Assembly (NCBI GenBank): GCA_009746045.1
Contig: RPFO01000059.1
Coordinates: forward strand, 1,406,371-1,470,370
Source of the DNA: Mesostigma viride
Lineage: Eukaryota > Streptophyta > Mesostigmatophyceae > Mesostigmatales > Mesostigmataceae
Reading direction: 5' to 3'
DNA length: 64,000 nt
The translations under genes and the position numbers were made by a program. Positions 1 to 10,300 of the stretch are shown piece after piece. Position 1 is the stretch's first letter. Each line of letters begins with the position of its first letter. The notes under the pieces were generated by a model. That model had not been told where the DNA came from. It searched no databases and was given only the letters and a program-made list of their open reading frames with translations.

Positions 1-3000
1 GGGGGGCCGGGTGCTGAGGCACCGAGCCAAGGGGAGGGGGGGGACAAGGGCGTGTATGTGGAGAGAGGCATTCGGACGATGTGGTCCCAGAGCTGGGCAC
101 CTGGGGGGCAGGCGCGCTCGATGTATGGGGAGGGCCGGCGGGGCGTGGGTGGGCGCGATTACATCAAGCGTGGCGGCAAGGGGGGCAGCGCTCCGTCAGG
201 GCTGGGTGCGGAGGAGGCTGTGGCGCCATCGCCATTGGACACGCTGCGGACGCAGCTCTTCAAGGTGGGTGCCGCGAGGGCCGCGAGGGCACGCGCCAAC
301 ATCAAGTATAAGTATTATCATTATATGATGTGAAGCTGTCGTGTTACAAAGTAAAAGTTAATAATTAAAGTTTATGTGGCGATGTGGCGATGTTGCATGC
401 GACGGCGGTTGCATGGTTGGCCCTGTTGTGTCCCATGGAAGGGTTTTTAAGGGTAAGAGGTGAAGGGTTGGGGCGTTGGGGTCCTGGTTCACCCCAGCAA
501 TCCATGAGCGAACCCCCTTGATGGTCTCCCCTGTTGGCATGGCCAGTGTAGGAGTGCAACGAATCTTGCATCCTGTTGGAACTGTCCTACGCATATGAAA
601 TGTCTTACGCGTATTTTCACTGTGTGCATTATATTTACCACAATCATGACCTTCTTCTGTATTCATTATTCATTATGTGCAGATTGACGTCTGGCTTTTG
701 CGTACTCCTGTCATCGCTACTCTTCTACTGGCATATTCATTGTGCGCGATGGCACATCATATTGACGATCATCTTCATCCTCACATCCTTTGCCCTGCTT
801 GGCCATTGGTGGATGCTCCAGGTGAGCTTTGAGGCGCACCGGCTGTGGGTGGACTGGGCGGCGGCGGGCCTCGCCGACAGGTTCCGCCAGCTGCTCTGGG
901 CGGAAGAATCGCTCGCCACCTCCGTGCCGCTCAAGGTGGGTGGCCGCGCATTGTTTGGTTGGCACGCAAGGGCTCAAACCTTGATGCCGCTGAAGGTTGG
1001 TGCATCACATTCTTAGGTTTAGGGCGCCCACATGGGTAGGCTTGCGAACCACTTGTTTGGCTCTGGCTGTCTAGCGCCAGCTATTCAGCAATTATGTCGT
1101 AGCACGAACTGTTCAGCACCTTAAGCTGGCACCAGCTGTTAGAACCTGTTTGTTTAGCTCATTTGTTCAGGTTATGCGTTTTCGTGCTGGCTAATTATTG
1201 ACACCTGTTTCCGCACGAGCGCACGCGTCCCCTTGTCGTTGATGTCTGGTCGTGAATCGATGTCACAGCGGCTCTTGTCGCGGATACTCTGCATGTACGG
1301 TGTTCGTTTCTCTCCCCCTGGCATCCCATGCGCGGTGGTGGGGTAGTGCACTAACAGGATTTGGTGACGACTGCTTGCAGCATCGATGTGGTGGCAGGCT
1401 TGCGGTTGGATCCCGTTCCTCTGCATGGTGTGGGGCTGGATCCCGGCTCCAACCCTGATCTGTTTACCACCCGACGGCAGGCACACATGCACCACACACA
1501 TGCATGCAACGCAGTCAAAGGCCCTCATCACCCAGCCACGCCATGCACGCTGATTTTGGCACATCCCCCATTTCGTGTGCTCTCCATTGCCCCCCCCCCC
1601 ATTGCCCTCCCCCCTTGTCTTTGCCTCCCCTCCTCCCCCTCCCCCCCCCCTTGCCTCCTCTGCTTCCCCTCCCTCCCGCCTGCCCCCATCTATCCCTTCC
1701 CTCTGCCCCCAGGGCTGGGAGGAGATCATTGTCAAACACGAGGACGAGGCAGGCGGCGCCGGTGTATCCGCTGGCACCGCCACATCCTCCGATCCTCCTG
1801 CGGCGTCATCATCATCAGAGGACATGAAGGTGTCGTTGCCGTGCATGCCGAGCGGGGCGCTGCTTGGGGCGCTGCTGGGTGCCGTCACGGAGATGCACCG
1901 CGCAGGGTCCCACACGGTGGACACGGCGGTGCTGCGGCTGCTGGCGTGGACGCTCGGGGAGAAGGTGGGTGGGGAAGTGGTCGGCGATAGGGGGAGGTGG
2001 GTGGAAGTGGCTGTATCTCCTGAGGGAGGTTGGAGAAGCCCCTGATGTAGCAGGGTGGTCACTGCCTACGTGCTCCGCGCTAGGAACCTTCTACCACGAG
2101 ACTCTTGACCGATATATCTATTTGCGAATGGCATGACGTGGCGTGGCGTGACGTGACGTGGCATGGCATGGCGTGACGTAACGTGGCGTGGCAGGGCAGG
2201 GCAGGGCAGGGCAGGGCAAGACAAGGCAGGGCAAGACAAGGCAGGGCTTTGTGGGGTCCTTGCTTGTACTCACACGTGTCCAACCCCCCCTTGTCCACCC
2301 CCCTTGTCCACCCCGACTTGTCCACTACCCTCTTGGCCACCCCCCTTGGCAAACTCCTTCGTGTCCACCAGCTGTTGAGCGTCTACGAGCAACTCGCCGA
2401 CATCTGCTGCGGTGACGACGGCCCCACCATGCCCGCTGGCAACAAGGCGGCGGCCATTGGCGCGCCCAAGCAACCCACTGTTTCGGAGAAAGGGGTTCTG
2501 CAGCTGCTCTTTGACGTCCGCTTTGCGATGGACATCCTGGCCGGTGCGTGGGGGTGCAGTGGATGCTGCTGGGTGGTCCGTGGCAAAGTTTTCGGATGGA
2601 GAGGTGGTGGTGGGACAACCGCAGGGGCCTGCGTTTTGACGAGGAGGGCCCATTGTGGGGCTCTTTCTGTGAAGTTTGCTTCAATGTGGATGGTGGCCGC
2701 ATGTGCATCGTTGTACACTGGTTGCCGCATGTGCATCGTTGGACACGTTGCCGCATGTGCGTCGTGGTGGGCGCCGCTGACCATCCAGGAACAACATGGC
2801 ACGCGCGCGCCATGTGTCGCCATACGTCGCATGCTCTGCCTGCAGGTGGTGAGAACGTGGTCGAGCCCACCAGCGCCGCATCCGATGAAGATGGCGCGAG
2901 CGGCCCCGTCCCGCGCGCCACGACCTCCTCGGCGTCGTCAGCGGCGGCGGAAGCAGCAAGGGACCGCAAGGCCCGCGTTGCGACGCTGCTGCAGCGGCTC

Positions 3001-4508
3001 AGCGGGCAGCTCGACCCCATCGATTGGGCCACGTACGTGTCTGATGATGTCTCGCCTAGTGCATGTGCTGTGGTGGTGGTTGTGGAAGGATTATCAAATG
3101 TGGGATGGGATGGCACCCGATGGATTGGGCCCCGCTCGTGTCGCTTGCGTCGGATGCATGTGGCGATCTGTGATCTGTGTTGTTGCTTGTTGTAGCAACG
3201 TGATGTGGTTGGGACCCGACATCATTGCGCCCCGGACGTGCCAAAGGCATGTAGTAGATCATGTGCTGGAGCTTGTGTCGGTCGCTTGTGTCGGTCGCTG
3301 AAGACGATCAGCCCAGGCCCGCCATCGCCAGCCCAGGCCCGCGATCCTCAGCCCGCTATCCATTGCTAGACACTGTCAATGGCACAGCCACAAACGATCG
3401 CCCGAGTGCACGCATGCACAGGAATGGTTTCTGGGTTATTTTACCCACGGATCCGCCCACCACTCATCCAGGTACTAACATGATGGCATTCCCACCCCCA
3501 TACGACCCCCCGCGCCCAAAAAAAATCAGCTACGAGCCGTACCTGTGGGCGGGCGCGCAGCGCTACTACCAGCGCGTGGCCGTGCTCTTCGGCTCCCTCG
3601 CGCAGCTGCGCCGGCTCTATACGGAGCAGCTCTTCCGTGTGCCCTTCTCCGCCGACACCAACGTGCTCAACGTGGCCGCTCACGTGCCGCGCTTCAGCTA
3701 CCTGCCCATCAGGTACGTGACCTGTCATGCCCATCAGCTGTGTTCAGCTTCCCTGCCGCTCGCGTGGGTTTTATCGTGCTCTGGCTGGTTGAGCGGTAGC
3801 CCATGGTTTCATGCCTAGAGGTATAGAACCGTGGGTAACCAAACTCCTTTTCTGTGCCTGCCTTTTCACTGCCTGCATTGCTGCAATCATATGCGCAGCG
3901 CCCCTCCCCACTCGGGGGGCCTCGGCCTGGCCCGAAGTGGCAGTGGGTCGGCCCACGGCAAGCTGGGTGGCGGGGTCAGCGGAGGTGTGCTGGCGGCGGC
4001 AGGGCTGCTGGTGCCCGCCGATCTGGCGAGCGGGCGGGGCAGCGGGGAGGAGCGGAGTAGCGACGCAAGCGCAGCCACGAGCGAGGGCGGGACGTTTGGC
4101 AGTGGTATCGCCGGCACCGGCTTGAAGAACCTGATGGGACAGTGGGGGCAGGTGAGACGACATGATGGCCCCGGATGCACGGCTTGAAGTTGCAGCAATC
4201 ATGGTTTCTGAGAGGTTCTTCTTTTTCCACCGCCATTTTTACTGGTGCGCAAGGGACTGAGTTTGTTGAACTGTGCCTTTGGTTGCGAATTGGCTCTTCT
4301 GTGCATGCAGATGGGCACCCGGTTCGGCGAGAGCCTGAAGCTTGGTAACGTGCTTTTGGGTGACACCCAGTCCAAGTTCAAGGATAGGTCGGCCGCTGCC
4401 ATGGCATCCTTCGGGGATATTCTGCCATCCACATCGTACTTCTCCTCTCTAACACAAGGGGCATCGGCTGCTAAGACAGACATCTGGTCGAATCATGTGT
4501 ATCAATGA
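1..4508 (+). CDS. COG1: COG1, conserved oligomeric Golgi complex subunit 1 (3' part, 8 exons)
   Basis: Exons by phase-consistent splicing: 1-264 (5' end outside the window), 822-935, 1713-1964, 2372-2543, 2846-3032, 3530-3712, 3899-4151 and 4311-4508 (TGA). COG1 is a subunit of the cytosolic COG tether that guides retrograde vesicles to Golgi membranes. Seen in sequence: VSEKGVLQLLFDVRFAMDIL in exon 4, LDPIDWATYEPYLW created exactly by joining exons 5 and 6, then RFSYLPIS-APP across exons 6 and 7, and a terminal SFGDILPS motif. These are C-terminal landmarks of plant and animal COG1. Exon 7 adds an alanine/glycine-rich low-complexity stretch. Introns hold pyrimidine runs and GGCAG-type pentamers (about 2140-2260). 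Several 5' splice sites are echoed in the following intron (see findings). The family call is strong; the first exon boundary is less certain. Confidence 0.88.
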
Positions 4509-4922
4509 CATTGTCAGATCGGCGTTAATTATGAGGGTCTCAGGCTGTCAGGCACCTGAAAGTTATGCTGTCGGCATGTGTATGAGCATGCCGAACAAGC
4601 TGCTAAACAGATGGCATGAATAAATACAGCATGTTGCCCAACTGACTTCCGAAGGTGTGGATAGCTAGTCACTCTCGTAACGTTGGCCACATCAATCAGA
4701 TCAACACGTACATGTACACATCGATCTGGCCATCCAGCATTCTTGATCTCCGGACGATCATGCATGCATTTCGTTAAATCGTATATAGCCTGACTATAAG
4801 CATGCGTGACTGCGTAGCGCGATGGCCGGTGGATCGATTTCTTGCACCTAGCTGCCCTACATGCGGCATGCACATTGCACATATATGCATGACTTAAATG
4901 TGCATGCATGCACATAGATGGA

Positions 4923-5216
4923 CGCATGTGTGTGTGTGTGTTTTCCCTATCAAACTTTCTTGTTACCCTCTGTCTCCCTCCATGCAGGTCTTTCTAGAGA
5001 TAGCCACGCGGCCTTCGCGTCTTTCCTCGCAGACAACTATATGCCTGGACGCATGGCGATCCAACGCCGTGGAAGGACTCTAGGGTAGTTGTCTCAGAGG
5101 AAAGGCGCGAATTGCAGGAGCCGCATGGCTATCTGTAGGAAGACCTGAATGGAGGGAGACAGAGGGTAACAAGTTAAAGGTTTGTAGGGAAAACACACAC
5201 ATACACACACATACCA
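4923..5216. repeat. Long imperfect hairpin (foldback element)
   Basis: Two arms of about 110 bases, near 4927-5040 and 5086-5212, are reverse complements with scattered mismatches and small gaps. Both arms begin in a GT/CA dinucleotide run and include the shared block TTGTTACCCTCTGTCTCCCT. The loop is about 45 bases. It could be a small non-autonomous inverted-repeat element or the source of a long hairpin RNA. No coding potential was seen. Confidence 0.75.
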
Positions 5217-5221
5217 CTGAC

Positions 5222-5625
5222 TAGCTAGACCTTTTCAGTGGTTTTCCATTTGCGGGTATTTCCTCGTAAATGGTGGGAGAGGGATCGCAGCAATAATGCT
5301 CACCACTAGACACTCCCGGCCAGTTAGGCCGGCTCGAAACACATGCCCTGATCGATCAGGGCTTGATCAAGCAAGCTGTCTCCGGCCCCACCGTCTAGCT
5401 AGGTCATCTAGTCGCTCTACACGTCAGTCATGCAGCCATAAAGCTAGCTCTTTTCAGTGGTTTCCCATTTGCGGGTATTTCCTCGTAAATGGTGGGAGAG
5501 CGATAGCAGCAATGGTGCTCACCCCTAGACACTCCCGGCCAGTGGCTCGTTAACACACGCCCTGATCAAGCAAGCTGTTTCCGGCCCCAGGTGCCGTCTA
5601 GGTCATCTAGTCGGTCTACACGTAA
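5222..5625. repeat. Tandem duplication, about 220-bp period, two units
   Basis: A block starting CTTTTCAGTGG near 5229 and running to TCTACACGT near 5425 recurs at 5451-5622 with about 85-90 percent identity by eye. Each unit contains TTTGCGGGTATTTCCTCG and CACTCCCGGCCAG. No reading frame of note. Confidence 0.7.
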
Positions 5626-5694
5626 AATTAAATTAAATTATAACATGCCTCCGTTGGGAGATCATGTAGCACATATTCCATGATGGATGGGTGG
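5626..5694 (-). mobile_element. 69-bp 5'-truncated LINE 3' end
   Basis: Only the last 69 bases of a LINE are present, in minus orientation: the tail (ATTAA)n, then CATGCCTCCGTTGGGAGATC and the end of the 3' UTR. The insert is flanked by a perfect 13-base direct repeat, GGTCTACACGTAA, at 5613-5625 and 5695-5707. This is the target-site duplication expected of target-primed reverse transcription. Confidence 0.85.
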
Positions 5695-5716
5695 GGTCTA
5701 CACGTAAGCCGGCCAT

Positions 5717-5967
5717 ACTTTCAATGCACAAGGCTACATGTACATTTCCATCACATTCATATTCATCATCCTGAACGACTCGAACATGCACGCGGACAAG
5801 ATAACGGCAGGCTCGAGCTACCATGGTCCGGATTCTCCCGATTTCTGGCCTTGCGCTGGTTGTTTCCTTGATATAATTTCAATGCACAAGGCTACACATT
5901 TCCATCTCCATTCATATTCATCATCCTAAACGACTCGATCGAAAACGCGGACAAGATAATGGCAGGC
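5717..5967 (+). mobile_element. SINE-like retroposon, tandem dimer, second unit cut
   Basis: A unit of about 160 bases runs from TTTCAATGCACAAGGCTACA (5717) to the terminus GGTTGTTTCCTTGATA (about 5872). A second unit follows at once and is broken near 5967, where the LINE sequence begins. The same terminus, TATCAAGGAGACAACC in the other orientation, recurs at many places in the window with different lengths of the unit attached. No protein is encoded. I could not confirm RNA polymerase III boxes, so SINE is an inference. Confidence 0.6.
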
Positions 5968-7332
5968 CTGCTCTACGCCCGGTCCGGGGAGATCCTGAGG
6001 ACTGGACGGACGCCGAGCACGAGCGGAACCGGTGCCGACGGGATTACCTGTCGGCCCTGGGCGCCCGGGCGGACCGGTCGACGAGTTGGACAAGGGTGCC
6101 CCCAATTAACGCCACCATTTTTGCGGGCTTTGCGGCCCGTGCCCCGTTGCTGGCGGCCCGGCACCTTCCGGCCATGCCCCGCCGCCGCCCCGGCCCGCTC
6201 TACCGCCAGGACCCCAATTAAGGTCTTGGCTGCCCGGCACCGCCTCAAGCGTAACCGGGACCCGCTGCAGAAACCAGTGCTCAAGGCCGCCCTCGTGGAG
6301 GCCTACGAGCACGCTCAGGACGCGGAGGCGGCCCGGCCCGAGTGCATCGCGGATGCCAAGGCCTGCCAGGCTCGCAACTAGGGCAAGGACATGTGGTACC
6401 ACCTCGACCGGCTCGGCGGCCGGCGGCAGCGCACCCCGGTGGAGCACACGGGGGACGGCACGGCGCCGGTCAGCCTTGACCGCTGCTGGTTGGCCCACAA
6501 TGTTTCCTTGACCGGTGGGGCACGCGCCCCCCCCCCGCCGCTTCACCCCGAGACGGCCGCCCGCCTCGGGGTTGCCGGACCCCCGCCGCCGCCAGCGCCC
6601 CCCTCCTCGATCGGCCGCCGCGGACTACCAAGTCCCGGCCTTGCAGGAGGGCTAGCTGCCTTGCCACTGACGACGTAGTCCACCCCTTCACTTTGAAGGA
6701 ACTAGCTGGACGGCGCCCCGCTTGCTCGCCTGCGGTACGATGCGGCGGTCGGTGCCGACCACCTTTCTGCCGAGCTGCTGACGGAAGACCCCTGATCCGG
6801 CGGTTAGGGATCTTCTGCTGGCGTTTCTGCAACTGTGTCCTGCTTTCTGATGAGCCTCCGCCCGCTGAGTGGCAGACGGCCATCCGCGTCATGCATGCTG
6901 TACAAGAAGGGCTCTGCTGCTGACCCCGGTAACTACCGGGGTGTCTGCCTCCATCGAGCGCCGCGCTGAAGGTCTTCATGCGCATGATGCTGCACAGGCT
7001 CCGCGCCGCGCTGGACCCACACCTGGGTGAGTCTCAGATGGGTTTCCGTCGTGGTCGTAACACTGTCATGGCTGTGTTTGTCGCGCGCCGGTTGATGGAG
7101 AAGGTGCGTCGCCTTCCCCCTGACAGTTTGCCACTGGTCTTCATTTTTGTTGACTATATCAAGGCCTTTGACACGGTCCTCTGGGAGGCTCTTTGGGCCA
7201 TCCTAGCGCTGGATCGAGTGCCACCTGCGTTTATTGCTGCCATTCGCCGGCTGTATGAGGGCTCACAGGCAGTAGTGCGGACTGCGGAAGGCACCACCCC
7301 ACCATTGCCCCTTCACCACGGGGTGTGGCAAG
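5968..7332 (+). pseudogene. LINE ORF2 remnant: linker and N-terminal half of reverse transcriptase
   Basis: Broken frames read through the region before the RT, then KKGSAADPGNYRGV near 6905, followed by MGFRRGRNT, FIFVDYIKAFDTV and an RRLYEG motif. These are the early conserved blocks of a non-LTR retrotransposon reverse transcriptase. Several in-frame stops (for example near 6380 and 6676) and shifts make it non-functional. It stops at 7332 in the codons for the GVWQGC motif because a 5.3 kb transposon is inserted there. The element resumes at 12631. Confidence 0.85.
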
Positions 7333-10300
7333 CACATCACCTAAAAACGGCCTTTTTTGTTACATGGGGTCATATCTCCCACACATATAGTCAGATCGGG
7401 GTGCCTTTCTGGACTTAAGGTCCCCCTAGGACCCTGTTCACATCACATAAATTGGGGGGCCAACTGACCTATTTTTAGCATCAAACCGTGACGTGGAAAA
7501 GTGCAAAAAACGATGTTTTCCAGGCATAAGGAGGCATAGCAGCCACACACAAGTAGTAAATGTAGTCCAATTCAGCTGGAAATGGTCATGCTTATTAATT
7601 TATATCCAAAGACAAAAACCGCCCTTAAGTATGCAATGTAGGACCAAACTATGTGCTATAATTCTGGCATATATACATGAGCCAAAACACCGTTTTAGTG
7701 CATTATTTTCAAACTTATGAAGCCCCTGCCAGCACATATGCGGCCCAATCATGCCAGAATTCGTCACATTAATAGCACAATACTTTAATTTACACTAGAA
7801 CACAAGTTGGACATATTAGGACCACTGCCGGCCCACTAAAAGTGACGGATGCAAGCAGAAATAGAGCGATTTTTGCAAAAATACTCCATATTCTGCGCCA
7901 TTGTCTTGGAAAACTTTGCATTCTTCACTCAATTATCATCATGGCTGTCATGGGATTCATATACATGCCACTGGGGCTGGATACATTAGCCAACACAGAC
8001 TAAAAAAGCGATCATCAAGGGACAAAATCACCATCAATCACAGTAGATGCTGGCATTCGGAACAAGCACCATAGTGCCTACAAGCCTCAAGAAGGGGAGC
8101 TTGGCTGACCAGTCGTGCCTGTCGGCTGACCAGTCTCTTTTCTAAACGGGCCCCGCTCGGCAGCACACACAATCTCCTTTGCAGTACTTGGCCCACTCTG
8201 CTGGGCACCCCTGCTGTGCGTGTCTTATAGCAGCTAATCCAAATATATATCTGCCAGGTGCCTCTCTGCTACATGGAAATACAAAGCGCAATCAAGGACA
8301 GCAGTGGCTTGGGCTGCTATTCAATTGAGCTCAGCACCTAGCTGCTGTACAACATAATTCTGCATCAGTGCCTGTCCTAATTGCGCCCCCCCGCCCCCTT
8401 GCCATCATCGTCATGCTCATCATAGTCTTTGGAACGTGCACTGAACTCCAACCCTTGGACAGTCCATAGGTCATTAAGAATCTGTGCATGTAATGCTAGC
8501 TCTTCTCAGTTGAACTCATCTACCACCCTCTCATGGTCGTGTCATCTCTCATGTAATCCACCTAGGTTTATCGTGGCCACTGATCTTTCAGCCCCTCCTG
8601 ACATCAAAATCTGGGCAAACACACTGTTGACATCGCCCTTCCGTTTTAGCCTGCATGGCTCCTCATGTTTACCCTTATCTCATCCCTCAACACACCTATA
8701 ACTGTCTATTCATCCCCCTTGCATAGGCGGTGCATAACTGCGGCATGATGGGGGATTGCCAAAAATAGGTGTAAAATGCATGATGGCACGGGGAGGCTCA
8801 CACTCATCGGTTTACAATCACACTCATGTGCTAACAATGTCCCTCTCTGCTTTTGACACTGCATGCACATGCATTTCCTACCGGCTATATCAAGCCTTTA
8901 GTGTGGTTTGGTGCATCAAGAGAAATGGCAGGTCAGCTGAGTGCATCAGACCACATTTGTGTTAAGTGTACGCTTGCAACGCTGTTTGCCCACCGCATGG
9001 AGCTCCCCTTTCGGACAGTGGCGCAAGTAGCACTTACACCTTACTCCCAGCCGCTCACCCTGCCCATGCTAGCAACAAGAACAAATGCATGGTCCCCATC
9101 CCAACGTAAGGTGCATCACATGGATGGCCCTGCCATCACCTAGCAGTGTGCCACCCCTCTCCACCTCAACCTACTCTGAAATGCCAGGGCCCCAACAAAC
9201 CTTTCAAGACATGGCACTCCTCAAAGAAGGCAACCCCTCAAAGAAGGCGAGGCAGTTTAGGTCTAGGGGGGCTTTGGGTAAGTTAAAAGATGATAGAGTT
9301 CACTAACACAGGCCACGGCAACGACAACCTGCCTCACCCGCTGCATCCATACATCACAAGCCATAAACTGCACAGCCTGGCATGATTGCCTAAGGGTCAC
9401 GTGATCCAAGGTGCCCTTCAGGCTCACCCCAGCACACCGGCCCATCCTCACCACCCCACTGGTCATAGTCATCTACAGTGGCATCAAACTCCTCTAGGAC
9501 AGAGTGCAGTAAAGGCAACATAGACGTCCTGACACAATTGAATAAGAACGTGGCTGCTACCTACTGCCCTTAATAAAAAATGTCCATGGCTTGCACAAAT
9601 ACGCATTCAATTCTTCAAGCAAGCATGCTAACACCTTCACAGCACATCCCAAGGTTTATATCCATCGAGCTTTGTCAACAAGCATGACTTCCTGATGCAA
9701 ACTTAGCTGTCAAGCTAGGAGGAGGAAAGCTAGGTAAAGAGGTGAGATAGACCCCCCCACAGCACCTTCCTGCACCAAAACCATGACAATATCATCCAGA
9801 GCTTGCTAAATACGTACAGCTAACCGGTAGCGGGCGACCTTGCAGTCCAGGTTCAGCGCGAACATCTCGTGTCAGCACCCGGCGGAGATGGCGGACGCGA
9901 ACCCACAATGCTATAAAAGCGAGTCATAAGACTATTTCGGGGAGCGGTGAACGGCTTGGAACACCGAAGGTATGCCGCGACAAAAGCCTGAAGTTTTTCT
10001 CGGAAATACACGCCTGGATGTGGATTAGGGCACCGTTGTCGTGCTTGTGCTTGCGTTGCGAGCAGGCAACCAGTGTTTCTTGCAGTGTCGAGCAGTAACA
10101 GATGGTGGCGCGAGAGCAATATGTGACTTTTAAGGGGACGGTCCCGGCGCGAATATTTTGGCGCCGAAAAATTCGCGGTACCCGTCCGTACCGTGAAAAA
10201 GTGGTGCACGGGGCGCGCACCCCTACCGGAGCTGGCCATGGCGACGTGCTTTCAGGCAGAGTAGAAAGAGATAGCTCGCGGAATGCAGAGAAACTGAGCG

